DNA from: Desulfosporosinus fructosivorans
GTDB lineage: Bacteria > Bacillota > Desulfitobacteriia > Desulfitobacteriales > Desulfitobacteriaceae
Assembly (NCBI RefSeq): GCF_004766045.1
Contig: NZ_SPQQ01000011.1
Location: 62,001 to 126,000 of the forward strand
Direction of reading: 5' to 3'
DNA length: 64,000 bases
Made by a program: the position numbers and the translations under genes. Position 1 is the first letter of the stretch. Every line of letters begins with the position of its first letter. The notes under the pieces were generated by a model. The model saw only the letters and a program-made list of their open reading frames with translations, searched no databases and was not told where the DNA came from. Of this stretch, positions 14,731-23,503 are shown one piece after another.

Positions 14731-16767
14731 ATGAATTTGACTGAACTCTTTTACTACGTTGTTTCTTTATCGTTGCTGGGAAGCATATTGGCTATAGGTC
14801 TACTTATTATCAAGAAATTATTTAGGCATAAGCTTAGTGCTAATTGGCATTACTACATTTGGTTCGCACTTATTATAAGGCTACTTATCCCCTTTACACC
14901 GCCCGCTCCGTTCAGTGTATTTAATCTCATCCCACATTACCAGCCGGGGATTCAATTACCCCAAACAATGCCAAGTGAAACAGGTTCAACGACTGCGCTT
15001 CAACAGGATAATAGTGTAAATATTACACCAGAAACGTTGTCTGGGCCAACAAATATTCAGTCCCCGCTAGTTGCGTCCGCAAAAGCATGGTTTAATTGGC
15101 AAACTTCTGCCCTCGCTTGGTTGATAGGAGTTAGCGCAATTTTTTGCTATATCCTGCTTATCAATTTATGGCTGCTGTATAAAATCAAGAAACTTCCAGT
15201 GTGCGACTCAGAGGATATCTTGAGAATTTTACAAGAATGTCAATCGAATCTAAAAGTCCGTTCCGAAGTTGCCATTGTCTATGATGATTCGCTCAAATCG
15301 CCTGCACTTTTCGGATTATTTCATCCCAAAATTATTATTTCTCCAGAGATAGTCAAAAGGTTATCATCTGAAGAACTAAGCTATATTTTCTTGCATGAAC
15401 TTAGCCATCTAAAACGTTGGGATCTTTTGGTAAATGGTCTGGTGCTGGCAATCCAAGTTGTTTATTGGTTTAACCCACTCGTTTGGTTAGCCTTATCCCA
15501 AATGAAGCAGGATTGTGAAATAGCCTGTGATGCGACAGCTCTAGCTGCCTTAAAACCAGAAGACCATCAGAAATACGGTCAGACAATTATTAGTCTCTTA
15601 GAACTACTTTCGGAACCTCATTGGGTTCCGGGTACTCTTGGTTTTGTCAGTAAGTTTCACGCGAGGAGGATAGTTATGATCTCTAAGAATAAGCAAACAA
15701 CGGTAAAATGGGCGGTAGCAGCTCTAGCCTTAACCCTGGTAGTCGGGTGTTCCAGTTTAACAAACCCCATCAACCCACCCGCTGGGCAAACTCAAAATGA
15801 CCCCCTAACAAACAGTCAGCAAACGGATACAGTAACTCCAAACTCACCTTCATCATCAACTGAGGCAAACTCAATTGTCTACCAAAATACCCAATATGGA
15901 TTTAACTTTACCTTACCGGAGACCTGGAAAGGCTATTCCATTGTAAATAGTAATTGGGAGGGCCTTGCCCTGAAAGGGCAACAGAGTGGTCAAACAGTGG
16001 TTGAAACTGGCCCGATAATTTCTATCCGAGACCCTAAGTGGACAGCTCAAACCCCACGGCAGGATATTCCCATCATGGTATTTACGCTTGACCAATGGAA
16101 TTCACTTCAGCAGGAAGTATTCCATATCGGGGCAGCGCCTATCGGGCCAAGCGAATTGGGTCGTAACAACAGTTATGTGTTGGCACTGCCTGCGCGTTAT
16201 AACTTTGCCTTCCCGGCGGGGTACAAAGACGTGGAAACGATTTTAGAGAGCAAACCTCTTCAGACAACTCAGACGACGCAACAACACCCTGATTCCACGG
16301 AATCGCTGTTATTTAATATGATGGTGTTAGGTCAACAAGGTAAAGTAATTAACAGCGACTTTGCAGCGAAAATAACGACAATAGAAGACGTCGAAAAAGT
16401 CTGGGGCAAGGCAGATAAAACAGATTACGTCGCAGCTGGTAAAGGTCGCTATGCCACCTATACCAGCCATAATGTTGTGCTTGGCATAAACAAGGGAGAA
16501 CAACTATTTGAAGTTCGGTCCTTCGATAGTCGCTTAAAGGGCGTAACCCTTGCCCAAGCAAAAGAAGTGTTGGGAACTCCGCCCTACGATGTTAAAGCTA
16601 ATGGGCAGGAAATCATCGGCTATACGGCAGGCTCAGAATTCAAAGTCGAAATGATCTTCCCTCAACCGACGAAGGATAGCCCTAATCCAGTGATGGATCA
16701 CTATAATGTTCTTTATCCTCAAGGAACTGTTAATAGTATGGCAGATGACCCAGGTAGGCAATGGTAA
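14731..16767 (+). CDS. blaR1: BlaR1-type M56 membrane metallopeptidase with an extra C-terminal module (DUF4309-like)
   Basis: 678 residues. Membrane helices near residues 5-28, 38-55 and 130-150 flank the zinc protease domain with HELSH (222-226) and the downstream Glu ligand in QDCEIACDATAL. After the fourth helix (about 327-342), which ends in a lipobox-like VVGCSS (Cys340), the usual penicillin-binding sensor is absent. Instead there are a Ser/Thr/Pro linker, a domain starting YQNTQYGFNFTLPETW, and from about residue 536 a DUF4309/YjgB-like domain (VINSDFAAKITTIEDVEKVWG). The fold suggests an extracellular sensor that signals through the protease to cleave BlaI. Part of the extra module is repeated as a fragment at 63340. 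Confidence 0.85.
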   Translation: MNLTELFYYVVSLSLLGSILAIGLLIIKKLFRHKLSANWHYYIWFALIIRLLIPFTPPAPFSVFNLIPHYQPGIQLPQTMPSETGSTTALQQDNSVNITPETLSGPTNIQSPLVASAKAWFNWQTSALAWLIGVSAIFCYILLINLWLLYKIKKLPVCDSEDILRILQECQSNLKVRSEVAIVYDDSLKSPALFGLFHPKIIISPEIVKRLSSEELSYIFLHELSHLKRWDLLVNGLVLAIQVVYWFNPLVWLALSQMKQDCEIACDATALAALKPEDHQKYGQTIISLLELLSEPHWVPGTLGFVSKFHARRIVMISKNKQTTVKWAVAALALTLVVGCSSLTNPINPPAGQTQNDPLTNSQQTDTVTPNSPSSSTEANSIVYQNTQYGFNFTLPETWKGYSIVNSNWEGLALKGQQSGQTVVETGPIISIRDPKWTAQTPRQDIPIMVFTLDQWNSLQQEVFHIGAAPIGPSELGRNNSYVLALPARYNFAFPAGYKDVETILESKPLQTTQTTQQHPDSTESLLFNMMVLGQQGKVINSDFAAKITTIEDVEKVWGKADKTDYVAAGKGRYATYTSHNVVLGINKGEQLFEVRSFDSRLKGVTLAQAKEVLGTPPYDVKANGQEIIGYTAGSEFKVEMIFPQPTKDSPNPVMDHYNVLYPQGTVNSMADDPGRQW

Positions 16768-16819
16768 GATCACACTAGGTCCAGTGCCAGCGGCAGCAAT
16801 GAGTATCTGAAATTCGAAG

Positions 16820-16866
16820 AAAAGGCATACCCCTGACACATGAATATTGTCAGGAGTATGCCTTTT
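16820..16866. terminator. Terminator after blaR1
   Basis: A 19-bp stem with one mismatch (16820-16838 with 16848-16866), ending in a T-rich tract. Confidence 0.8.
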
Positions 16867-17143
16867 CTTTACTGAGATATGTTCAAAGTGGTAAGCAGGC
16901 TTATCGTTAAGCTCCGCTTCAAGAGCTGCAGATACGACCGCCGTTCCGCTGAATACTTACCTTTGGTGGATGCTGGGTATAAGGTGATAGGCGACAACAA
17001 GTGGGAAATTATTTGCAAATATTTGGTCATCAATGAAAATGTCATAAAATCGCATTTTTATTTAGTATAATTCTAGCTATCCCAATTAAACATCATCTTA
17101 CTGTAATTCAAATATTTGCTTGAAAAGTATAATTTAAGGAGGG

Positions 17144-17269
17144 ATGATGCAACATATTACGAACGATCACGATATTTGTCATAATATCATGGCTTCTGCA
17201 CAAAGTTGCTTAAGTAGCACTGTTACAGTGACGAAAGATAATCAAATTGCGGGGACTCAATTATGGTGA
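17144..17269 (+). CDS. Unrecognised 41-residue open frame
   Basis: It begins MMQHITNDHDICHNIMASAQ and ends NQIAGTQLW; the ribosome site AAGGAGGG touches the start and a TATAAT lies at 17129. Because TATAAT is so close, transcription would begin at or after the ribosome site, which argues against translation from this promoter. Elsewhere in 16867-17322 I see no gene; a 63-codon frame at 16879 has no ribosome site. Confidence 0.25.
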   Translation: MMQHITNDHDICHNIMASAQSCLSSTVTVTKDNQIAGTQLW

Positions 17270-17322
17270 GAAAATCTGTACGAAGAAAGATAATGAATAA
17301 AGACGGTGAAAGGAGCATTTAG

Positions 17323-18765
17323 ATGAGCGTATTAAATAAACTATCCCCTAAAGAGGTTTTTGCTTTTTTTGAGGAATTATCCAGTATCCCCAGAACTTCA
17401 GGAAATGAAAAACAGGTAAGTGACTACTTGGTGGACTTTGCAAAAAAACGGGATCTGGAGGTCTTCCAGGATGAAGCGCTGAACGTGATTATTAAAAAGG
17501 GTGGAACTAAGGGTTATGAGGAATCAGAACCTGTGATTATCCAGGGACATATGGACATGGTAGGTGAAAAAATAAGTGGTAGCAAACATGATTTTTTAAA
17601 GGATCCAATAAAATTAAGAATTGATGATGATTTTATTTATGCAACAGATACCACTTTAGGCGCAGACGACGGTATAGCCGTGGCGTATGGATTGGCAATC
17701 CTGAATGCGTTGGAGTTGAAACATCCTCCCATTGAGCTTCTAATCACTACCAACGAAGAAACAGGTATGAACGGAGCAAGTACTTTAACTGCAGAACACT
17801 TATCAGGAAAGACCATGCTGAATATCGACGCAGAAGAAGAAGGCATATTCCTTGTGAGCTGCGCTGGAGGTCTGACTTCTTATGTAACCTTCAAACCTGA
17901 TTATGAAGACCTGTCCGGAATGGTTATGGAAGTTTCTGTAACGGAATTAAAGGGTGGACATTCAGGAATGGAAATTATCAAGCAAAGAGGAAACGCGATC
18001 AAGCTTTTAGGACGAGTTCTGAACAGACTTAACGAGCAAATCGAGATAAGACTTGTTACCTTAAGGGGCGGAGCAAAACACAATGCAATTGCGAGAGAAG
18101 CCTATGCAACAATCGCCTTCACTAAGGAAAATGCTGCTCAGGCCTCTGAAATAATAAAGGCTATGGATTCTATCTTTAAAGATGAAAATAGAGTTGAAGA
18201 CCCTAAGGTAAAGGTGGAAATTAAAAAAGCTTCAGGAGATAAGATGATGGTACATAAGAGCAGCAACAACATCATCAACTATATTTTGACCGTTCCCGAT
18301 GGAATCCAGAGAATGAGCAGCGATATAGCGGGTCTTGTTGAGAGCAGCTTGAACCTGGGAGTCTTGGAAGATAAGGGTGGAAAGATAGAATTCACACATG
18401 CCGTAAGAAGTTCAGTCAAAAGCCACAAGGCAGAAATAGCAGAAATCATATCTGCTTTGGGAGATCTTACAGGAGCCATAGTCAATAATACCGGTGATTA
18501 TCCTGAGTGGCAGTATGAAGAGGGCTCCAAAATAAGAAAGACAGCGATGTATTCCTACAAGGCTCTTTTCCAGAAAGAACCGGAAATCAGTGCTATTCAT
18601 GCAGGCCTTGAGTGTGGCCTACTTAAGAAAATACTTCCGGATACAGATATGATCAGCTTTGGCCCGAACCTCTTCGATGTGCATACTCCAGAAGAACATA
18701 TGAGTATCTCCTCCGCCGCCAGAACCTATCAATTCTTGACGACATTGCTTGAAAACTTGAAATAA
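17323..18765 (+). CDS. pepD: Aminoacyl-histidine dipeptidase (M20 family, PepD)
   Basis: 480 residues, the usual length for PepD/Xaa-His dipeptidases. Metal ligands of the M20 fold are visible: QGHMDMVGEK (His about 76, Asp about 78), TLGADDGIAVAYG (bridging Asp), and TNEETGMNGA (catalytic Glu pair), with GHSGMEI of the lid domain in the middle. It hydrolyses carnosine-like and other dipeptides in the cytoplasm. The OPT peptide transporter follows after 24 bases, so uptake and cleavage of peptides are coupled in one operon. The ribosome site AAAGGAG precedes the ATG. Confidence 0.93.
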   Translation: MSVLNKLSPKEVFAFFEELSSIPRTSGNEKQVSDYLVDFAKKRDLEVFQDEALNVIIKKGGTKGYEESEPVIIQGHMDMVGEKISGSKHDFLKDPIKLRIDDDFIYATDTTLGADDGIAVAYGLAILNALELKHPPIELLITTNEETGMNGASTLTAEHLSGKTMLNIDAEEEGIFLVSCAGGLTSYVTFKPDYEDLSGMVMEVSVTELKGGHSGMEIIKQRGNAIKLLGRVLNRLNEQIEIRLVTLRGGAKHNAIAREAYATIAFTKENAAQASEIIKAMDSIFKDENRVEDPKVKVEIKKASGDKMMVHKSSNNIINYILTVPDGIQRMSSDIAGLVESSLNLGVLEDKGGKIEFTHAVRSSVKSHKAEIAEIISALGDLTGAIVNNTGDYPEWQYEEGSKIRKTAMYSYKALFQKEPEISAIHAGLECGLLKKILPDTDMISFGPNLFDVHTPEEHMSISSAARTYQFLTTLLENLK

Positions 18766-18789
18766 GTTCGAAAAAGGAGATTGTAATCC

Positions 18790-20724
18790 ATGAGTACAAC
18801 AATTAATGAAAAACTCTCCAGCAGTGCGTATGGAGGAATAAAAGGAGATGAATACATTCCTTTTGTCCCAACCAGTGAAGTAATGCCTGAAACAACAGGT
18901 TATTCCTTCATAATAGGTATACTGTTCGCCTGCATGTTTGCCGCAGCAAACACTTATCTGGGACTTAAAGTAGGCATGACTATTTCGGCAGGTATACCTG
19001 GTGCCATCCTTGGTATAGGATTATTAAAGGGTGCCTTTAAAAGGAATAGCATACTTGAAGCCAATTTTGTAGCATCACTTTCAGCCATGGGAGAATCCAT
19101 AGCAGGCGGTATCATATTCGTACTTCCAGCCCTTATTCTCTTAGGATTTGGACTGTCTATCATCCAGGTTGCCATTGTCACTGTGGTTGGTGGAATAATG
19201 GGCGTGTTCTTTATAACCCCTCTTCGACGATTCCTAATCGTCGAAGAACACGGAGAGCTAGTATTTCCTGAAGCCATGGCAGCTGCTGAAGTGCTTGTGG
19301 CAGGTAGTGCTGGCGGAAGTGGATTCAAAACTGTTGTAACAGGAATTGGTGCCGGTGGAATTTACAAGTTTATATCAGGCGGACTGGGATTTTGGCCAGA
19401 GACAGCCTCTTACACCTTCACAAGGTACCAAGGAACACAGATTGGGGTTGACGCCCTGGCTTCGCTGCTTGGTGTTGGTTTTATCATAGGCACAAAGTCC
19501 TCAGCGCTGATGTTCGGTGGTGGTGTGATTGCCTGGTTTGCCATGATACCCATGATCAGCTTCATAGGCGCAGGGCTTGCAGCACCAATATTTCCGGGCA
19601 CTATTCCCATTTCCGAAATGTCAGCCAGCAATATCTGGTCAAACTACATCCGATACATCGGTACCGGTGCCGTTGCAACGGGTGGAATTATCTCACTTGT
19701 AACCTCTCTTCCTGCAATCGTCTCAAGCTTCAAGCAGTCTCTGGCAGGTATTGGAGGAAAAAATGGCGGCAAAGTTGACAGAATGAATCTTGAGGCTCCG
19801 TTGTTATGGGTCGTTGGAGCTGCTGCCTTTGGATTCCTCGCAACCTGGTTAATACCAGTCATAGGAGGAGGACTCCTCGGTGGTGTATCCGCGCTGATAT
19901 TCTCATTCTTCTTCGCAGTTGTGTCTGCCAGAATGGTTGGTATCATCGGAGCTTCAAGTAATCCGGTTTCAGGTATGACCATAGCAACTTTATTAGTGGT
20001 CACCTCCTTGCTTAAAATTACAGGAGTAGTAGGCGATGAGGGCATCAAAACAGCACTACTTATCGCAGGCGTTGTCTGTGTTGCAATTGCAGTTGCCGGT
20101 GGTACTGCCCAGAGCTTAAAGACCACGTTCATAATAGGCGGGACTCCTAAGAAAGTTCAGATAGGAATGTTTATAGCATTATCTGTAGCTTCAGTAGTAG
20201 CAGGAGGAGTAGTGCTTCTGCTAGACAAGGCCTACGGTATCGGAACACCACTGGTTGCTGCCCCACAAGCATCTTTAATGAAACTTATTGTTGAAGGTAT
20301 TATGACGGCACAGCTACCTTGGACTCTGGTTTTAGTTGGAGCTGCCATTGCAATATTCTGTGCCTTGGCAAGTATCCCGATCCTTCCAGTCGCACTTGGT
20401 ATTTATCTTCCAATTTCACTTAGCTCACCTGTATTAATCGGCGGAATCATTAGAAAGATCGTTGAGGCTAAATTCAAAGAAAACGAAGAACGGAAAGCAG
20501 GTTCAGTTGAAAGGGGTATACTCCTGGCATCAGGACTTGTGGCAGGTGATGCCCTCATCGGGATATTAATTGCAGCGTTTGCCGTACTCGAAGTGAACAT
20601 AGGGATTGGAGCCACATTGTTTCCAGCACTTGCAAAAAGCAACTTATTCTCCTTCATCATGTTTATGGCCCTGGGAACTTGGGTATATATCTTTGCTATC
20701 AAGAAAAATAAGGGTGTGGAATAA
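18790..20724 (+). CDS. OPT-family oligopeptide transporter
   Basis: 644 residues with about 16 hydrophobic segments. Typical OPT blocks are visible: NTYLGLKVGMTISAGIPGA near the N-terminus, LEANFVASLSAMGESIAGG, and EEHGELVFPEAMAAAEVL. The family imports small peptides, and in some members metal chelates, using the proton gradient. Position between a dipeptidase and a PqqD-like protein suggests peptide uptake as the operon's task. The next gene begins 2 bases after its stop. Confidence 0.92.
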   Translation: MSTTINEKLSSSAYGGIKGDEYIPFVPTSEVMPETTGYSFIIGILFACMFAAANTYLGLKVGMTISAGIPGAILGIGLLKGAFKRNSILEANFVASLSAMGESIAGGIIFVLPALILLGFGLSIIQVAIVTVVGGIMGVFFITPLRRFLIVEEHGELVFPEAMAAAEVLVAGSAGGSGFKTVVTGIGAGGIYKFISGGLGFWPETASYTFTRYQGTQIGVDALASLLGVGFIIGTKSSALMFGGGVIAWFAMIPMISFIGAGLAAPIFPGTIPISEMSASNIWSNYIRYIGTGAVATGGIISLVTSLPAIVSSFKQSLAGIGGKNGGKVDRMNLEAPLLWVVGAAAFGFLATWLIPVIGGGLLGGVSALIFSFFFAVVSARMVGIIGASSNPVSGMTIATLLVVTSLLKITGVVGDEGIKTALLIAGVVCVAIAVAGGTAQSLKTTFIIGGTPKKVQIGMFIALSVASVVAGGVVLLLDKAYGIGTPLVAAPQASLMKLIVEGIMTAQLPWTLVLVGAAIAIFCALASIPILPVALGIYLPISLSSPVLIGGIIRKIVEAKFKENEERKAGSVERGILLASGLVAGDALIGILIAAFAVLEVNIGIGATLFPALAKSNLFSFIMFMALGTWVYIFAIKKNKGVE

Positions 20725-20726
20725 GT

Positions 20727-21104
20727 ATGCGTGAACACTCTGCAAAGGATAAATACAATTTTGCCTTATATGTTCCAGTCATCAAGTATATGAACTGGGA
20801 GAATATCGATGGTAGAGTCAAATTGTATTTTTCTGTAAAAGACCCTGTCCGAAGATTTGCAGGCTGGTTAGTCAAAAAATCTCCTGCCAATGACTTGACG
20901 TTTGATGAATTGTCCTCTAGGACATGGTTATTGGTGGATGGGAAAAGAACAATATTCGAAATTTCTAAATTAGTTAATATGGATAGTAAAGACACAATGG
21001 AAGAATCCTTAAGAAGAGTGATAACCTTCTTCAGATATATTGCCAAGAAAGGCTGGATTACTTTTAAAGAAGCTAACCAGGAACCCAATGAAACCTCGGC
21101 TTAA
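20727..21104 (+). CDS. PqqD-like (RiPP recognition element fold) protein
   Basis: 125 residues. The segment VKDPVRRFAGWLVKKSPAND then FDELSSRTWLLVDGKRTIFE shows the strand-strand-helix pattern of PqqD-family domains (LDELGSxIWxLxDGxRTV), and the rest forms the winged-helix end. PqqD proteins bind leader peptides for radical SAM or other modifying enzymes, but none is encoded nearby. It starts 2 bases after the OPT gene, so it is clearly part of that operon. It may present or recognise peptides, or act as a regulator; this is unproven. Confidence 0.78.
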   Translation: MREHSAKDKYNFALYVPVIKYMNWENIDGRVKLYFSVKDPVRRFAGWLVKKSPANDLTFDELSSRTWLLVDGKRTIFEISKLVNMDSKDTMEESLRRVITFFRYIAKKGWITFKEANQEPNETSA

Positions 21105-21129
21105 ATGAATCAAAACCTTGAAAGCATAG

Positions 21130-21240
21130 CACGAAATTGCCCAAAAAACCGGTGCCGACTTCTCGATTGAAATGGCACGATCCGTTCGAGCCGCTCTGGA
21201 AAATTGGCGTGGAAAACATGTAGCGGAAAACATTGAGTAG
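21130..21240 (+). pseudogene. Unassigned C-terminal protein fragment
   Basis: An open frame without a start that encodes HEIAQKTGADFSIEMARSV and a further 17 residues ending GKHVAENIE. It has the composition of a real helical protein end but no recognisable domain, and the upstream part is missing. Confidence 0.3.
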
Positions 21241-21280
21241 AAGTTTCGGATTATCTGCTGTAATTTAGAAAAAATTAATT

Positions 21281-21316
21281 AACACCCCAAGCTTCTTTTA
21301 CAGAGCTTGGGGTGTT
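21281..21316 (+). terminator. Terminator of the pepD-OPT-PqqD operon
   Basis: AACACCCCAAGCT (21281-21293) pairs with 21304-21316, followed by TTTT. Confidence 0.82.
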
Positions 21317-21507
21317 TTAAGTAAAAAAATAAAAGAAGTTAAAAGTTCCTCGAGTACTTTAACTAACCGTACCGTTTAATTGGATAAATTCAACATTAAA
21401 GGTCTTTACTTATTATAAATCATATTATTTCACTTGTTTTAATGAAATTTACTGTGAATAATAACCATATTCCTATATGAATTACTAAAAATGGTTTAAT
21501 GTACAAA

Positions 21508-21537
21508 TTGACCGCCGTATTTAGCTCATGCTATTAT
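21508..21537 (+). promoter_or_regulatory. Promoter of the TasA/SipW locus
   Basis: TTGACC (21508-21513), 18-base spacer, TATTAT (21532-21537). Just downstream, GGAGG at 21541 precedes an 8-codon frame (21554-21580, MLITLIIY) that ends 16 bases before the first structural gene and could act as a coupled leader peptide. The 190 bases before the promoter are AT-rich and show no gene. Confidence 0.65.
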
Positions 21538-21596
21538 TGCGGAGGAATAGGAAATGCTTATAACCTTAATTATTTATTGAATTATTGAGGTGAACT

Positions 21597-22562
21597 ATGA
21601 AAAGAGTTGTTTTTTTCTTAACATTAGTTTTAATCATGCTAAGTTCGATTGTGGCCGGGACGCTGGCTATGTATACTGTCTCCGTTGACAACTTGGCTGA
21701 AGGCAGTGTAGTTGCCAAAGAGTTCATCTTTCTTGGGGAAGGTACGGATACCTTTCAGCAGGGACTGAAAATAGCGCCGTCTGAGACAACTCAGTGGCAG
21801 TTCAAGGTCAAAAACTATGAAAACAATATCGTATCCGAAACAGATATGTACTACAAACTTACCTTTAATGTGCAAGCTGTGTCAGGTAAAAAGGCAATAG
21901 AACCATTAAAAGTCACCGTCAAGGACTCGAACGGCAATGCGCTTAACAGTGTAACCGGAGTGGGAACCTTTGCTGTGGTGGGATCATTTCCTCTTGCGGT
22001 TAATGGCCAGGAGCAGAATTACTTGGTGGAGATATCCTGGCCGGATGACGGAACCTCCGACGTTAAGTATGCTGGCGGCAATTACGGAACGATGATTAAT
22101 GTGGATGCTGTTGCTTCCCAAATTCCTTTCAGTGTTGTTGATCCGGGAGACCCTTCCCAGGGGAAACAGGTCGACGTGCGTTATGAGACAACAACCCCGT
22201 GGCAGAACGGACAAAGCGGTATATATCAGTATAATTATAAGGTCACCATTACCAATAATTCCTCTGAACCTATCAACAATTGGAGCATTGGCTTTTTCCT
22301 TCCCACAGACAAGTTGACCGACGTCTGGAGTAATGCTAAGCTGGTGTCCAATTCGCCACCAGGATACTACAAATTCCTCAATCCTGGTTATAACAACCAG
22401 GCCACAGATAATATATTGCCTGGACAAAGCGTATCCTTTGGCGGTCCGGCATTGGGCATGGGCACTGAGGCGATTCAAACTATCAGTGTAGGCGGAAGCA
22501 ATATAAGCGATACCACCAATGTAGATTTAACCTGTCAATTTGGCAAGGCATCCCTGAACTAA
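21597..22562 (+). CDS. TasA/CalY-like fibre protein fused to a CBM2-like domain
   Basis: 321 residues. The first ~30 residues are a SipW-type signal (hydrophobic core then SSIVAGTLAMYT). Residues about 30-175 are a TasA/CalY-like domain with the repeated pattern NLAEGSVVAKEF and IAPSE. From about 195 a second beta domain begins, with WQNGQSGIYQYNYKVTITNN and INNWSIGFFLP, then LPGQSVSFGG, the layout of family 2 carbohydrate-binding modules. The N-terminal part is paralogous to the protein at 22802. Inference: a secreted fibre subunit, or a cap, that can bind polysaccharide such as cellulose or chitin. Ribosome site GAGGTG. Confidence 0.78.
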   Translation: MKRVVFFLTLVLIMLSSIVAGTLAMYTVSVDNLAEGSVVAKEFIFLGEGTDTFQQGLKIAPSETTQWQFKVKNYENNIVSETDMYYKLTFNVQAVSGKKAIEPLKVTVKDSNGNALNSVTGVGTFAVVGSFPLAVNGQEQNYLVEISWPDDGTSDVKYAGGNYGTMINVDAVASQIPFSVVDPGDPSQGKQVDVRYETTTPWQNGQSGIYQYNYKVTITNNSSEPINNWSIGFFLPTDKLTDVWSNAKLVSNSPPGYYKFLNPGYNNQATDNILPGQSVSFGGPALGMGTEAIQTISVGGSNISDTTNVDLTCQFGKASLN

Positions 22563-22607
22563 AAGGACTCTGAGCTGGATTATATGGATGAGATGAGGAG
22601 GGGGGAT

Positions 22608-22748
22608 ATGAGGAAAAAGATTCTCTTGCTTCTTGCCTTAAGCGCTATACTATTTGTTTCATTAACCGTGGGCACTCTTTCTAACTATACGAGCGTTTCC
22701 AGTTTCGGTACCAGCATTTACCCCGATTTGCACAAGCTAAAGAACTGA
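22608..22748 (+). CDS. 46-residue secreted peptide with a SipW-type signal
   Basis: MRKKILLLLALSAILFVSLT is followed by VGTLSNYTSVSSFGTSIYPD and a short charged end. The VGTLSNYTS segment resembles the cleavage region of SipW substrates (AGTLAMYT in both neighbours), leaving a mature peptide of only about 20 residues. The ribosome site GAGGAGGGGG is very strong. It lies between two TasA-like genes, 45 bases after the first. It could be a minor subunit, a nucleator or a truncated third paralogue. It is too short for most annotation. Confidence 0.65.
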   Translation: MRKKILLLLALSAILFVSLTVGTLSNYTSVSSFGTSIYPDLHKLKN

Positions 22749-22801
22749 TAAACCGGAATTTATTAATAATCAAATTGAATTTAAAAATTGGAGGAAAAAT
22801 A

Positions 22802-23332
22802 ATGAAAAAGGTACTAACGATTGTCGCACTTGTCTTGATTTTAACGTCATCCGTGATCGCAGGGACACTGGCAATGTATACGACGACTATTGACAATATT
22901 GCTGAAGGCAGTGTTGTGGCCAAAGAATTCATCCTGGTAAAAGGCGGTACGGATACTTTTACGAAAAATGTAAAAATTGCCCCGTCTGAAACAGTGAATT
23001 GGCAGTTCAGCGTAAAAAACTATGACGGTTCAGTTATAAGCGAGACCGGGATGGACCTGAATTTTGCTGTGGATGTTATGGCCGAGAACGGTAAAAGCGT
23101 GATTGCTCCGCTGGTAGTAACTGTTAAAAATTCGAATGGCGACATTGTTGGCACAGTAAACTCAAGCGGTAAAATAGTATTTAACGATGAATTCGCGTTG
23201 AGCGCAAGCGGACAAGAGAAAACCTATACTGTATCTGTGAACTGGCCCAGCGATAATAACTTAGATATCAGTTATGCTGGAGCAGATTATGGAACAGCCG
23301 TTAAGGTGTCTGTAACCGGTACTCAGAAATAA
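22802..23332 (+). CDS. TasA/CalY-like fibre subunit
   Basis: 176 residues from the ATG at 22802, behind GGAGG; an in-frame ATG at 22775 overlaps the ribosome site and is rejected. A SipW-type signal (SSVIAGTLAMYTTTIDN) leads into IAEGSVVAKEFILVKGGTDT and IAPSETVNWQFSVKNYDG, shared almost word for word with the N-terminal domain at 21597. The size matches TasA-family major fibre proteins of Firmicutes. A stable hairpin follows at 23359. Assembly into surface or matrix fibres is inferred from the family. Confidence 0.8.
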   Translation: MKKVLTIVALVLILTSSVIAGTLAMYTTTIDNIAEGSVVAKEFILVKGGTDTFTKNVKIAPSETVNWQFSVKNYDGSVISETGMDLNFAVDVMAENGKSVIAPLVVTVKNSNGDIVGTVNSSGKIVFNDEFALSASGQEKTYTVSVNWPSDNNLDISYAGADYGTAVKVSVTGTQK

Positions 23333-23358
23333 AGGCAGATGAATCGTTAAATTTTCTA

Positions 23359-23396
23359 AACAGGGCGCGAGTACCAGCAGGGACTCGCGCCCTGTT
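23359..23396 (+). terminator. Hairpin inside the fibre locus
   Basis: A GC-rich 14-bp perfect stem, 23359-23372 with 23383-23396. It could partly terminate transcription so that fibre subunits are made in excess over the secretion genes downstream. Confidence 0.75.
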
Positions 23397-23503
23397 TATC
23401 ATTTATAATGCGTAGTACTTTGATTTTTTACATATCCATAGGACATAATATAAGGAAGTCCATCGTTTGAGCTATACCCGATCCCCGAAAAGAAGGTTGA
23501 AGC

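Noticed and set aside
16879..17070. 63-codon open frame after blaR1
   Set aside because: No ribosome site, directly behind a terminator, and no recognisable domain.
19644..20132. Long minus-strand frames opposite the OPT transporter
   Set aside because: Shadow frames caused by the Gly/Ala-rich codons of the transporter.
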